Shown here piece by piece: positions 1 through 13,209 of a stretch of DNA of 64,000 nucleotides. The position numbers and the translations under genes were made by a program. This stretch comes from Actinernus sp. WN-2022 (taxonomy: Eukaryota; Cnidaria; Anthozoa; Actiniaria; Actinernidae), in the NCBI GenBank assembly GCA_030867875.1, contig JAOWCC010000417.1, positions 1 to 64,000 on the forward strand, written 5' to 3'. A model generated the notes under the pieces. It was not told the DNA's origin. It did not search any database and saw nothing but the letters and a program-made list of their open reading frames with translations. The number at the start of each line of letters is the position of its first letter. Position 1 is the stretch's first letter.

Positions 1-687
1 CTTTCCTGATTGATCATTCCTCATTCCTGATTCATCATTCCTGATTCCTGATTCATCATTGCTGATTCCTGATTCATCATTCCTCATTCCTGATTCCTGA
101 TTCATCATTCCTGATTCATCATTCATCATTCCTGATTCATCATTGCTGATTCCTGATTCATCATTCCTGATTCATCATTCCTGATTCATCATTCATCATT
201 CCTGATTCATCATTCCTTATTCCAGATTCCTGATTCATCATTCCTGATTCCTGATTCATCATTCATCATTCCTGATTCGTCATTCATCATTCCTGATTCA
301 TCATTCCTGATTCCTGATTCCTGATTCATCATTCCTGATTCCTGATTCCTGATTCATCATTCCTGATTCCTGATTCCTGATTCATCATTCCTGATTCATT
401 ATTCCTGATTCCTGATTCATCATTCCTGATTCCTGATTCCTGATTCATCATTCCTGATTCCTGATTCCTGATTCATCATTCCTGATTCATTATTCCTGAT
501 TCATCATTCCTGATTCCTGATTCATCATTCCTGATTCCTGATTCACCATTCCTGATTCCTGATTCATCATTCCTCTTTCCTGATTCATCATTCCTGATTC
601 CTGATTCATCATTCCTGATTCCTGATTCATCATTCCTCATTCCTGATTCATCAATCCTCATTCCTGATTCATCATTCCTGATTCCTG

Positions 688-701
688 ATTGATCACTCCT
701 G
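688..701 (+). repeat. ATTGATC-ACTCCTG anchor pair (type example)
   Basis: The variant pair ATTGATC then ACTCCTG is followed by a run of A units and occurs once per lower-level repeat. GATC of the anchor lies at about 691, 1510, 2322, 3603, 4884, 5850, 6942, 7761, 8573, 9259, 10540, 11821, 12808, 14068, 15496, 16777, 18142, 19443, 20262 and 20808 in the first third of the window. Commonest spacings there are 1,281, 819 and 812 bp, all multiples of 7 except the interval that spans the one-base deletion at 19427. A subtype with ACTCGTG instead of ACTCCTG is seen at 3603, 10540 and through the domain III and V copies. Confidence 0.88.
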
Positions 702-2952
702 ATTCCTGATTCCTGATTCCTGATTCATCATTCCTAATTCCTGATTCATCATTGCTGATTCCTGATTCATCATTCATCATTCATCATTCCTGATTCCTGA
801 TTCATCATTCCTGATTCATCATTCATCATTCCTGATTCATCATTGCTGATTCCTGATTCATCATTCCTGATTCATCATTCCTTATTCCTGATTCATCATT
901 CCTGATTCCTTATACCTGATTCATCATTCCTGATTCCTGATTCATCATTCATCATTCCTGATTCGTCATTCATCATTCCTGATTCATCATTCCTGATTCC
1001 TGATTCCTGATTCACCATTCCTGATTCATCATTCATCATTCCTGATTCATCATTCCTTATTCCTGATTCATCATTCCTGATTCCTGATTCCTGATTCATC
1101 ATTCCTGATTCCTGATTCCTGATTCATCATTCCTGATTCATTATTCCTGATTCATCATTCATCATTCCTGATTCATCATTCCTGATTCCTTATTCCTGAT
1201 TCATCATTCCTGATTCATCATTCCTGATTCCTGATTCATCATTCATGATTCCTGATTCATCATTCCTGATTCCTGATTCATCATTCCTGATTCCTGATTC
1301 ATCATTCCTCTTTCCTGATTCATCATTCCTGATTCCTGATTCATCATTCCTGATTCCTGATTCATCATTCCTCATTCCTGATTCATCAATCCTCATTCCT
1401 GATTCATCATTCCTGATTCCTGATTGATCATTCCTCTTTCCTGATTGATCATTCCTCATTCCTGATTCATCATTCCTGATTCCTGATTCATCATTCCTGA
1501 TTCCTGATTGATCACTCCTGATTCCTGATTCCTGATTCCTGATTCATCATTCCTGATTCATCATTCCTGATTCCTGATTCATCATTGCTGATTCCTGATT
1601 CATCATTCATCATTCATCATTCCTGATTCCTGATTCATCATTCCTGATTCATCATTCATCATTCCTGATTCATCATTGCTGATTCCTGATTCATCATTCC
1701 TGATTCATCATTCCTGATTCATCATTCATCATTCCTGATTCATCATTCATCATTCCTGATTCATCATTCCTTATTCCTGATTCATCATTCCTGATTCCTT
1801 ATTCCTGATTCATCATTCCTGATTCCTGATTCATCATTCATCATTCCTGATTCGTCATTCATCATTCCTGATTCATCATTCCTGATTCATCATTCCTGAT
1901 TCCTGATTCCTGATTCATCATTCCTGATTCATCATTCCTGATTCATTATTCCTGATTCATCATTCATCATTCCTGATTCATCATTCCTGATTCCTGATTC
2001 CTGATTCATCATTCCTGATTCCTGATTCATCATTCATGATTCCTGATTCATCATTCCTGATTCCTGATTCATCATTCCTGATTCCTGATTCACCATTCCT
2101 GATTCCTGATTCATCATTCCTCTTTCCTGATTCATCATTCCTGATTCCTGATTCATCATTCCTGATTCCTGATTCATCATTCCTCATTCCTGATTCATCA
2201 ATCCTCATTCCTGATTCATCATTCCTGATTCCTGATTGAACATTCCTCTTTCCTGATTGATCATTCCTCATTCCTGATTGATCATTCCTGATTCCTGATT
2301 CATCATTCCTGATTCCTGATTGATCACTCCTGATTCCTGATTCCTGATTCATCATTCCTGATTCCTGATTCATCATTGCTGATTCCTGATTCATCATTCA
2401 TCATTCATCATTCCTGATTCCTGATTCATCATTCCTGATTCATCATTCATCATTCCTGATTCATCATTGCTGATTCCTGATTCATCATTCCTGATTCATC
2501 ATTCCTGATTCATCATTCCTGATTCATCATTCATCATTCCTGATTCATCATTCCTTATTCCTGATTCATCATTCCTGATTCCTTATACCTGATTCATCAT
2601 TCCTGATTCCTGATTCATCATTCATCATTCCTGATTCATCATTCATCATTCCTGATTCATCATTCCTTATTCCTGATTCATCATTCATCATTCCTGATTC
2701 ATCATTGCTGATTCCTGATTCATCATTCCTGATTCATCATTCCTGATTCATCATTCCTGATTCATCATTCATCATTCCTGATTCATCATTCCTGATTCCT
2801 GATTCATCATTCCTGATTCCTGATTCCTGATTCATCATTCCTGATTCACTATTCCTGATTCATCATTCATCATTCCTGATTCATCATTCCTGATTCCTGA
2901 TTCCTGATTCATCATTCCTGATTCATCATTCCTGATTCCTGATTCATCATTC

Positions 2953-3138
2953 ATGATTCCTGATTCATCATTCCTGATTCCTGATTCATCATTCCTGATT
3001 CCTGATTCATCATTCCTGATTCATGATTCAACATTCCTGATTCCTGATTCATCAATCCTCTTTCATGATTCATCATTCCTGATTCCTGATTCATCATTCC
3101 TGATTCCTGATTCATCATTCCTGATTCCTGATTCCTGA
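2953..3138 (+). repeat. ATTCATG/ATTCAAC block (type example of about thirty)
   Basis: This block of about 186 bp is recognised by ATTCATG near its start, then ATTCATG followed by ATTCAAC mid-block, then AATCCTC and TTTCATG. Full copies start near 2953, 4241, 5459, 9897, 11178, 12417, 14671, 17380, 18780, 19871, 20417, 23420, 24813, 25884, 28173, 29573, 31113, 33367, 37727, 41976, 47793, 50075, 51475, 52546, 54219, 54996, 57285, 58685, 60232 and 63603. A subtype with ATACATC and AATCCCC is found at 5459, 12417, 19871, 20417, 25884, 52546 and 54996, and also at 35513, 39881 and 45670. A third subtype with an internal ATTGCTG is confined to 31113, 33367, 37727, 41976, 60232 and 63603. These subtypes trace which segments share recent ancestry. 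Confidence 0.88.
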
Positions 3139-3261
3139 TTCATCATTCCTGATTCATCATTCCTGATTCATCATTCATCATTCCTGATTCATCATTCCTG
3201 ATTCCTGATTCATCATTCATCATTCCTGATTCATCATTCATCATTCCTGATTCGTCATTCA

Positions 3262-3552
3262 TCATTCCTGATTCATCATTCCTGATTCATCATTCCTGAT
3301 TCCTGATTCCTGATTCATCATTCCTGATTCATCATTCCTGATTCCTGATTCATCATTCCTGATTCCTGATTCACCATTCCTGATTCCTGATTCATCATTC
3401 CTCTTTCCTGATTCATCATTCCTGATTCCTGATTCATCATTCCTGATTCCTGATTCATCATTCCTCATTCCTGATTCATCAATCCTCATTCCTGATTCAT
3501 CATTCCTGATTCCTGATTGAACATTCCTCTTTCCTGATTGATCATTCCTCAT
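3262..3552 (+). repeat. ATTGAAC/ATTCACC block (type example)
   Basis: This block of about 290 bp contains, in order, ATTCACC, ATTCCTC with TTTCCTG, AATCCTC, ATTGAAC, a second ATTCCTC with TTTCCTG, and ATTGATC. Full-length relatives start near 8232, 8918, 10206, 13727, 16436, 21748, 27194, 31422, 33669, 38036, 42285, 48102 and 56306. In the copies of domains II and IV the first marker is AATCACC instead of ATTCACC. At 61740, 15176, 17885, 23925, 28678, 50580, 53303 and 57790 only the right part is present, fused to a neighbouring block. The reverse strand is open across the block only because no ATTCATC falls in the stop-generating phase. Confidence 0.85.
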
Positions 3553-4430
3553 TCCTGATTCATCATTCCTGATTCCTGATTCATCATTCCTGATTCCTGA
3601 TTGATCACTCGTGATTCCTGATTCCTGATTCCTGATTCATCATTCCTGATTCCTGATTCATCATTGCTGATTCCTGATTCATCATTCATCATTCATCATT
3701 CCTGATTCCTGATTCATCATTCCTGATTCATCATTCATCATTCCTGATTCATCATTGCTGATTCCTGATTCATCATTCCTGATTCATCATTCCTGATTCA
3801 TCATTCCTGATTCATCATTCATCATTCCTGATTCATCATTCCTTATTCCTGATTCATCATTCCTGATTCCTTATACCTGATTCATCATTCCTGATTCCTG
3901 ATTCATCATTCATCATTCCTGATTCATCATTCATCATTCCTGATTCATCATTCCTTATTCCTGATTCATCATTCATCATTCCTGATTCATCATTGCTGAT
4001 TCCTGATTCATCATTCCTGATTCATCATTCCTGATTCATCATTCCTGATTCATCATTCATCATTCCTGATTCATCATTCCTGATTCCTGATTCATCATTC
4101 CTGATTCCTGATTCCTGATTCATCATTCCTGATTCATTATTCCTGATTCATCATTCATCATTCCTGATTCATCATTCCTGATTCCTGATTCCTGATTCAT
4201 CATTCCTGATTCATCATTCCTGATTCCTGATTCATCATTCATGATTCCTGATTCATCATTCCTGATTCCTGATTCATCATTCCTGATTCCTGATTCATCA
4301 TTCCTGATTCATGATTCAACATTCCTGATTCCTGATTCATCAATCCTCTTTCATGATTCATCATTCCTGATTCCTGATTCATCATTCCTGATTCCTGATT
4401 CATCATTCCTGATTCCTGATTCCTGATTCA

Positions 4431-4798
4431 TCATTCCTGATTCATCATTCCTGATTCATCATTCATCATTCCTGATTCATCATTCCTGATTCCTGATTCA
4501 TCATTGCTGATTTCTGATTCATCATTCATCATACCTGATTCCTGATTCATCATTCCTGATTCATCATTCATCATTCCTGATTCCTGATTCATCATTCCTG
4601 ATTCATCATTCATCATTCCTGATTCATCATTCCTGAATCATCATTCCTGATTCCTGATTCATCATTCCTGATTCCTGATTCATCATTGCTGATTTCTGAT
4701 TCATCATTCATCATACCTGATTCCTGATTCATCATTCCTGATTCATCATTCATCATTCCTGATTCCTGATTCATCATTCCTGATTCATCATTCATCAT
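4431..4798 (+). repeat. 182-bp tandem doublet (ATTGCTG, ATTTCTG, ATACCTG markers)
   Basis: Two tandem copies of a 26-heptamer (182-bp) block each hold ATTGCTG, ATTTCTG, two ATTCATC and ATACCTG in order. The AATCATC units that follow the copies are at 4636 and 4818, exactly 182 bp apart. Comparable doublets lie at 11368-11735, 18970-19337, 29763-30130, 36251-36618, 40619-40986, 46408-46775, 48865-49232, 51665-52032 and 58875-59242. Expanded forms with an additional partial copy lie at 32185-32615, 34431-34861, 38799-39229, 43048-43478, 44588-45018 and 62421-62851. Fused or single forms occur at 14861, 17570, 23610, 25003, 28363, 50265, 52988, 54409, 57475 and 61314. Confidence 0.88.
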
Positions 4799-6224
4799 TC
4801 CTGATTCATCATTCCTGAATCATCATTCCTGATTCCTGATTCATCATTCCTGATTCCTGATTCATCATTCCTGATTCCTGATTGATCACTCCTGATTCCT
4901 GATTCCTGATTCCTGATTCATCATTCCTGATTCATCATTCCTGATTCCTGATTCATCATTGCTGATTCCTGATTCATCATTCATCATTCCTGATTCCTGA
5001 TTCATCATTCCTGATTCATCATTGCTGATTCCTGATTCATCATTGCTGATTCCTGATTCATCATTCCTGATTCATCATTCCTGATTCATCATTCCTGATT
5101 CATCATTCATCATTCCTGATTCATCATTCCTTATTCCTGATTCATCATTCCTGATTCCTTTTTCCTGATTCATCATTCCTGATTCCTGATTCATCATTCA
5201 TCATTCCTGATTCGTCATTCATCATTCCTGATTCATCATTCCTGATTCCTGATTCCTGATTCATCATTCCTGATTCATCATTCCTGATTCATCATTCCTT
5301 ATTCCTGATTCATCATTCCTGATTCCTGATTCCTGATTCATCATTCCTGATTCATTATTCCTGATTCATCATTCATCATTCCTGATTCATCATTCCTGAT
5401 TCCTGATTCCTGATTCATCATTCCTGATTCATCATTCCTGATTCCTGATTCATCATTCATGATTCCTGATACATCATTCCTGATTCCTGATTCATCATTC
5501 CTGATTCCTGATTCATCATTCCTGATTCATGATTCAACATTCCTGATTCCTGATTCATCAATCCCCTTTCATGATTCATCATTCCTGATTCCTGATTCAT
5601 CATTCCTGATTCCTGATTCATCATTGCTGATTCCTGATTCCTGATTCATCATTCATCATTCATCATTCCTGATTCCTGATTCCTGATTCATCATTCCTGA
5701 TTCATCATTCATCATTCCTGATTCATCAATCCTCATTCCTGATTCATCATTCCTGATTCCTGATTGAACATTCCTCTTTCCTGATTGATCATTCCTCATT
5801 CCTGATTCATCATTCCTGATTCCTGATTCATCATTCCTGATTCCTGATTGATCACTCCTGATTCCTGATTCCTGATTCCTGATTCATCATTCCTGATTCC
5901 TGATTCATCATTGCTGATTCCTGATTCATCATTCATCATTCATCATTCCTGATTCCTGATTCATCATTCCTGATTCATCATTCATCATTCCTGATTCATC
6001 ATTGCTGATTCCTGATTCATCATTCCTGATTCATCATTCCTGATTCATCATTCCTGATTCATCATTCATCATTCCTGATTCATCATTCCTTATTCCTGAT
6101 TCATCATTCCTCTTTCCTGATTCATCATTCCTGATTCCTGATTCATCATTCCTGATTCCTGATTCATCATTCCTCATTCCTGATTCATCAATCCTCATTC
6201 CTGATTCATCATTCCTGATTCCTG

Positions 6225-6392
6225 ATTGATCATTCCTCTTTCCTGATTGATCATTCCTCATTCCTGATTCATCATTCCTGATTCTTGATTCATCATTCCT
6301 GATTCCTGATTGATCATTCCTCTTTCCTGATTGATCATTCCTCATTCCTGATTCATCATTCCTGATTCCTGATTCATCATTGCTGATTCCTG
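6225..6392 (+). repeat. 84-bp doublet marked by ATTCTTG (type example of nine)
   Basis: Two 12-unit copies, 6225-6308 and 6309-6392, each start with ATTGATC, ATTCCTC, TTTCCTG, ATTGATC, ATTCCTC. The first copy carries ATTCTTG at 6281-6287 where the second has ATTCCTG. The same doublet with the same private ATTCTTG occurs nine times in the window, with ATTCTTG starting at 6281, 13239, 15948, 21239, 26706, 36106, 40474, 46263 and 55818. Because the variant is not spread to other positions, the whole doublet has been copied as a unit inside larger duplications. Its reverse strand gives the longest open frame in the window (6034-6513), which I read as repeat translation only. Confidence 0.88.
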
Positions 6393-9300
6393 ATTCATCA
6401 TTCATCATTGCTGATTCCTGATTCATCATTCCTGATTCATCATTCATCATTCCTGATTCATCATTCCTTATTCCAGATTCCTGATTCATCATTCCTGATT
6501 CCTGATTCATCATTCATCATTCCTGATTCGTCATTCATCATTCCTGATTCATCATTCCTGATTCCTGATTCCTGATTCATCATTCCTGATTCCTGATTCC
6601 TGATTCATCATTCCTGATTCCTGATTCCTGATTCATCATTCCTGATTCATTATTCCTGATTCCTGATTCATCATTCCTGATTCCTGATTCCTGATTCATC
6701 ATTCCTGATTCCTGATTCCTGATTCATCATTCCTGATTCATTATTCCTGATTCATCATTCCTGATTCCTGATTCATCATTCCTGATTCCTGATTCACCAT
6801 TCCTGATTCCTGATTCATCATTCCTCTTTCCTGATTCATCATTCCTGATTCCTGATTCATCATTCCTGATTCCTGATTCATCATTCCTCATTCCTGATTC
6901 ATCAATCCTCATTCCTGATTCATCATTCCTGATTCCTGATTGATCACTCCTGATTCCTGATTCCTGATTCCTGATTCATCATTCCTAATTCCTGATTCAT
7001 CATTGCTGATTCCTGATTCATCATTCATCATTCATCATTCCTGATTCCTGATTCATCATTCCTGATTCATCATTCATCATTCCTGATTCATCATTGCTGA
7101 TTCCTGATTCATCATTCCTGATTCATCATTCCTTATTCCTGATTCATCATTCCTGATTCCTTATACCTGATTCATCATTCCTGATTCCTGATTCATCATT
7201 CATCATTCCTGATTCGTCATTCATCATTCCTGATTCATCATTCCTGATTCCTGATTCCTGATTCACCATTCCTGATTCATCATTCATCATTCCTGATTCA
7301 TCATTCCTTATTCCTGATTCATCATTCCTGATTCCTGATTCCTGATTCATCATTCCTGATTCCTGATTCCTGATTCATCATTCCTGATTCATTATTCCTG
7401 ATTCATCATTCATCATTCCTGATTCATCATTCCTGATTCCTTATTCCTGATTCATCATTCCTGATTCATCATTCCTGATTCCTGATTCATCATTCATGAT
7501 TCCTGATTCATCATTCCTGATTCCTGATTCATCATTCCTGATTCCTGATTCATCATTCCTCTTTCCTGATTCATCATTCCTGATTCCTGATTCATCATTC
7601 CTGATTCCTGATTCATCATTCCTCATTCCTGATTCATCAATCCTCATTCCTGATTCATCATTCCTGATTCCTGATTGATCATTCCTCTTTCCTGATTGAT
7701 CATTCCTCATTCCTGATTCATCATTCCTGATTCCTGATTCATCATTCCTGATTCCTGATTGATCACTCCTGATTCCTGATTCCTGATTCCTGATTCATCA
7801 TTCCTGATTCATCATTCCTGATTCCTGATTCATCATTGCTGATTCCTGATTCATCATTCATCATTCATCATTCCTGATTCCTGATTCATCATTCCTGATT
7901 CATCATTCATCATTCCTGATTCATCATTGCTGATTCCTGATTCATCATTCCTGATTCATCATTCCTGATTCATCATTCATCATTCCTGATTCATCATTCA
8001 TCATTCCTGATTCATCATTCCTTATTCCTGATTCATCATTCCTGATTCCTTATTCCTGATTCATCATTCCTGATTCCTGATTCATCATTCATCATTCCTG
8101 ATTCGTCATTCATCATTCCTGATTCATCATTCCTGATTCATCATTCCTGATTCCTGATTCCTGATTCATCATTCCTGATTCATCATTCCTGATTCATTAT
8201 TCCTGATTCATCATTCATCATTCCTGATTCATCATTCCTGATTCCTGATTCCTGATTCATCATTCCTGATTCCTGATTCATCATTCATGATTCCTGATTC
8301 ATCATTCCTGATTCCTGATTCATCATTCCTGATTCCTGATTCACCATTCCTGATTCCTGATTCATCATTCCTCTTTCCTGATTCATCATTCCTGATTCCT
8401 GATTCATCATTCCTGATTCCTGATTCATCATTCCTCATTCCTGATTCATCAATCCTCATTCCTGATTCATCATTCCTGATTCCTGATTGAACATTCCTCT
8501 TTCCTGATTGATCATTCCTCATTCCTGATTCATCATTCCTGATTCCTGATTCATCATTCCTGATTCCTGATTGATCACTCCTGATTCCTGATTCCTGATT
8601 CCTGATTCATCATTCCTGATTCCTGATTCATCATTGCTGATTCCTGATTCATCATTCATCATTCATCATTCCTGATTCCTGATTCATCATTCCTGATTCA
8701 TCATTCCTTATTCCTGATTCATCATTCCTGATTCCTTATTCCTGATTCATCATTCCTGATTCCTGATTCATCATTCATCATTCCTGATTCGTCATTCATC
8801 ATTCCTGATTCATCATTCCTGATTCATCATTCCTGATTCCTGATTCCTGATTCATCATTCCTGATTCATCATTCCTGATTCATTATTCCTGATTCATCAT
8901 TCATCATTCCTGATTCATCATTCCTGATTCCTGATTCCTGATTCATCATTCCTGATTCCTGATTCATCATTCATGATTCCTGATTCATCATTCCTGATTC
9001 CTGATTCATCATTCCTGATTCCTGATTCACCATTCCTGATTCCTGATTCATCATTCCTCTTTCCTGATTCATCATTCCTGATTCCTGATTCATCATTCCT
9101 GATTCCTGATTCATCATTCCTCATTCCTGATTCATCAATCCTCATTCCTGATTCATCATTCCTGATTCCTGATTGAACATTCCTCTTTCCTGATTGATCA
9201 TTCCTCATTCCTGATTCATCATTCCTGATTCCTGATTCATCATTCCTGATTCCTGATTGATCACTCCTGATTCCTGATTCCTGATTCCTGATTCATCATT

Positions 9301-12300
9301 CCTGATTCCTGATTCATCATTGCTGATTCCTGATTCATCATTCATCATTCATCATTCCTGATTCCTGATTCATCATTCCTGATTCATCATTCATCATTCC
9401 TGATTCATCATTGCTGATTCCTGATTCATCATTCCTGATTCATCATTCCTGATTCATCATTCCTGATTCATCATTCATCATTCCTGATTCATCATTCCTT
9501 ATTCCTGATTCATCATTCCTGATTCCTTATACCTGATTCATCATTCCTGATTCCTGATTCATCATTCATCATTCCTGATTCATCATTCATCATTCCTGAT
9601 TCATCATTCCTTATTCCTGATTCATCATTCATCATTCCTGATTCATCATTGCTGATTCCTGATTCATCATTCCTGATTCATCATTCCTGATTCATCATTC
9701 CTGATTCATCATTCATCATTCCTGATTCATCATTCCTGATTCCTGATTCATCATTCCTGATTCCTGATTCCTGATTCATCATTCCTGATTCATTATTCCT
9801 GATTCATCATTCATCATTCCTGATTCATCATTCCTGATTCCTGATTCCTGATTCATCATTCCTGATTCATCATTCCTGATTCCTGATTCATCATTCATGA
9901 TTCCTGATTCATCATTCCTGATTCCTGATTCATCATTCCTGATTCCTGATTCATCATTCCTGATTCATGATTCAACATTCCTGATTCCTGATTCATCAAT
10001 CCTCTTTCATGATTCATCATTCCTGATTCCTGATTCATCATTCCTGATTCCTGATTCATCATTCCTGATTCCTGATTCCTGATTCATCATTCCTGATTCA
10101 TCATTCCTGATTCATCATTCATCATTCCTGATTCATCATTCCTGATTCCTGATTCATCATTCATCATTCCTGATTCATCATTCATCATTCCTGATTCGTC
10201 ATTCATCATTCCTGATTCATCATTCCTGATTCATCATTCCTGATTCCTGATTCCTGATTCATCATTCCTGATTCATCATTCCTGATTCCTGATTCATCAT
10301 TCCTGATTCCTGATTCACCATTCCTGATTCCTGATTCATCATTCCTCTTTCCTGATTCATCATTCCTGATTCCTGATTCATCATTCCTGATTCCTGATTC
10401 ATCATTCCTCATTCCTGATTCATCAATCCTCATTCCTGATTCATCATTCCTGATTCCTGATTGAACATTCCTCTTTCCTGATTGATCATTCCTCATTCCT
10501 GATTCATCATTCCTGATTCCTGATTCATCATTCCTGATTGATCACTCGTGATTCCTGATTCCTGATTCCTGATTCATCATTCCTGATTCCTGATTCATCA
10601 TTGCTGATTCCTGATTCATCATTCATCATTCATCATTCCTGATTCCTGATTCATCATTCCTGATTCATCATTCATCATTCCTGATTCATCATTGCTGATT
10701 CCTGATTCATCATTCCTGATTCATCATTCCTGATTCATCATTCCTGATTCATCATTCATCATTCCTGATTCATCATTCCTTATTCCTGATTCATCATTCC
10801 TGATTCCTTATACCTGATTCATCATTCCTGATTCCTGATTCATCATTCATCATTCCTGATTCATCATTCATCATTCCTGATTCATCATTCCTTATTCCTG
10901 ATTCATCATTCATCATTCCTGATTCATCATTGCTGATTCCTGATTCATCATTCCTGATTCATCATTCCTGATTCATCATTCCTGATTCATCATTCATCAT
11001 TCCTGATTCATCATTCCTGATTCCTGATTCATCATTCCTGATTCCTGATTCCTGATTCATCATTCCTGATTCATTATTCCTGATTCATCATTCATCATTC
11101 CTGATTCATCATTCCTGATTCCTGATTCCTGATTCATCATTCCTGATTCATCATTCCTGATTCCTGATTCATCATTCATGATTCCTGATTCATCATTCCT
11201 GATTCCTGATTCATCATTCCTGATTCCTGATTCATCATTCCTGATTCATGATTCAACATTCCTGATTCCTGATTCATCAATCCTCTTTCATGATTCATCA
11301 TTCCTGATTCCTGATTCATCATTCCTGATTCCTGATTCATCATTCCTGATTCCTGATTCCTGATTCATCATTCCTGATTCATCATTCCTGATTCATCATT
11401 CATCATTCCTGATTCATCATTCCTGATTCCTGATTCATCATTGCTGATTTCTGATTCATCATTCATCATACCTGATTCCTGATTCATCATTCCTGATTCA
11501 TCATTCATCATTCCTGATTCCTGATTCATCATTCCTGATTCATCATTCATCATTCCTGATTCATCATTCCTGAATCATCATTCCTGATTCCTGATTCATC
11601 ATTCCTGATTCCTGATTCATCATTGCTGATTTCTGATTCATCATTCATCATACCTGATTCCTGATTCATCATTCCTGATTCATCATTCATCATTCCTGAT
11701 TCCTGATTCATCATTCCTGATTCATCATTCATCATTCCTGATTCATCATTCCTGAATCATCATTCCTGATTCCTGATTCATCATTCCTGATTCCTGATTC
11801 ATCATTCCTGATTCCTGATTGATCACTCCTGATTCCTGATTCCTGATTCCTGATTCATCATTCCTGATTCATCATTCCTGATTCCTGATTCATCATTGCT
11901 GATTCCTGATTCATCATTCATCATTCCTGATTCATCATTCCTGATTCATCATTGCTGATTCCTGATTCATCATTGCTGATTCCTGATTCATCATTCCTGA
12001 TTCATCATTCCTGATTCATCATTCCTGATTCATCATTCATCATTCCTGATTCATCATTCCTTATTCCTGATTCATCATTCCTGATTCCTTTTTCCTGATT
12101 CATCATTCCTGATTCCTGATTCATCATTCATCATTCCTGATTCGTCATTCATCATTCCTGATTCATCATTCCTGATTCCTGATTCCTGATTCATCATTCC
12201 TGATTCATCATTCCTGATTCATCATTCCTTATTCCTGATTCATCATTCCTGATTCCTGATTCCTGATTCATCATTCCTGATTCCTGATTCCTGATTCATC

Positions 12301-13209
12301 ATTCCTGATTCATTATTCCTGATTCATCATTCATCATTCCTGATTCATCATTCCTGATTCCTGATTCCTGATTCATCATTCCTGATTCATCATTCCTGAT
12401 TCCTGATTCATCATTCATGATTCCTGATACATCATTCCTGATTCCTGATTCATCATTCCTGATTCCTGATTCATCATTCCTGATTCATGATTCAACATTC
12501 CTGATTCCTGATTCATCAATCCCCTTTCATGATTCATCATTCCTGATTCCTGATTCATCATTCCTGATTCCTGATTCATCATTGCTGATTCCTGATTCCT
12601 GATTCATCATTCATCATTCATCATTCCTGATTCCTGATTCCTGATTCATCATTCCTGATTCATCATTCATCATTCCTGATTCATCAATCCTCATTCCTGA
12701 TTCATCATTCCTGATTCCTGATTGAACATTCCTCTTTCCTGATTGATCATTCCTCATTCCTGATTCATCATTCCTGATTCCTGATTCATCATTCCTGATT
12801 CCTGATTGATCACTCCTGATTCCTGATTCCTGATTCCTGATTCATCATTCCTGATTCCTGATTCATCATTGCTGATTCCTGATTCATCATTCATCATTCA
12901 TCATTCCTGATTCCTGATTCATCATTCCTGATTCATCATTCATCATTCCTGATTCATCATTGCTGATTCCTGATTCATCATTCCTGATTCATCATTCCTG
13001 ATTCATCATTCCTGATTCATCATTCATCATTCCTGATTCATCATTCCTTATTCCTGATTCATCATTCCTCTTTCCTGATTCATCATTCCTGATTCCTGAT
13101 TCATCATTCCTGATTCCTGATTCATCATTCCTCATTCCTGATTCATCAATCCTCATTCCTGATTCATCATTCCTGATTCCTGATTGATCATTCCTCTTTC
13201 CTGATTGAT
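6252..13209 (+). repeat. Domain I higher-order repeat, second copy
   Basis: This is the second copy of the 1-6251 segment. It is longer mainly because of the nested 686-bp tandem duplication at 8017-9388. Shared rare markers, including ATTCCAG at 6470 and ATTCCTA at 6981, show common descent rather than chance similarity of simple repeats. The ATTCTTG-bearing doublet near the end of the first copy (6281) recurs at 13239, 6,958 bp downstream. The exact right edge cannot be fixed by eye because the next segment is built from the same blocks. Confidence 0.8.
8017..9388 (+). repeat. 686-bp tandem duplication (98 heptamers)
   Basis: Copies are 8017-8702 and 8703-9388. Each begins at an ATTCCTT unit, and each carries the same ATTCGTC, ATTCATG, ATTCACC, AATCCTC, ATTGAAC and ATTGATC-ACTCCTG landmarks in the same order. 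After 9388 the unit is ATTCATC rather than ATTCCTT, which marks the end of the second copy. The corresponding place in the first domain I copy (about 1.8-2.4 kb) has only one copy, so the duplication arose after the two 6-7 kb segments separated. Unequal crossing-over in register is the likely cause. Confidence 0.88.

Larger units (their letters stand above)
1..6251 (+). repeat. Domain I higher-order repeat, first copy
   Basis: This segment recurs as the next one. Paired landmarks include the rare unit ATTCCAG at 219 and 6470, ATTCCTA at 730 and 6981, and the ATTGATC-ACTCCTG pair at about 688 and 6939, all 6,251 bp apart. Further right the offset becomes 6,944 bp (2953 to 9897), 6,937 bp (4241 to 11178) and 6,958 bp (5459 to 12417). 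Every offset is a multiple of 7, so the copies differ by whole heptamers. The left end is cut by the window edge, and the first 218 bases align with a slightly different offset. The boundary with the next copy is approximate. Confidence 0.82.

Noticed and set aside
691..696. GATC/TGATCA sites of the ATTGATC units as regulatory or origin elements
   Set aside because: They follow from a single variant unit repeated in register. They are useful as mapping landmarks, but there is no evidence of function.
2036..2239. Forward frames with IPDSSFL repeats as a possible repetitive surface or structural protein
   Set aside because: Frames end at each TGA created by adjacent ATTCCTG units, they overlap reverse-strand frames, and no signal peptide or unique domain is attached. 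Coding cannot be supported without evidence of TGA reassignment.
5155..5168. Runs of five T (ATTCCTT followed by TTTCCTG) as terminators or poly-T signals
   Set aside because: They are the meeting of two variant units, recur at many copies (for example near 12090, 30488, 36978 and 59601), and have no hairpin or gene upstream.
6034..6513. Longest open frame (159 codons, - strand), with heptad NDESG/NQESG protein repeats
   Set aside because: It is a direct translation of the heptamer, with no non-repeat start or end, and the same heptapeptide is read in all frames. Its limits are set by which phase an ATTCATC or ATTCCTT falls in. Dozens of similar frames exist on both strands, so I list no coding sequence.
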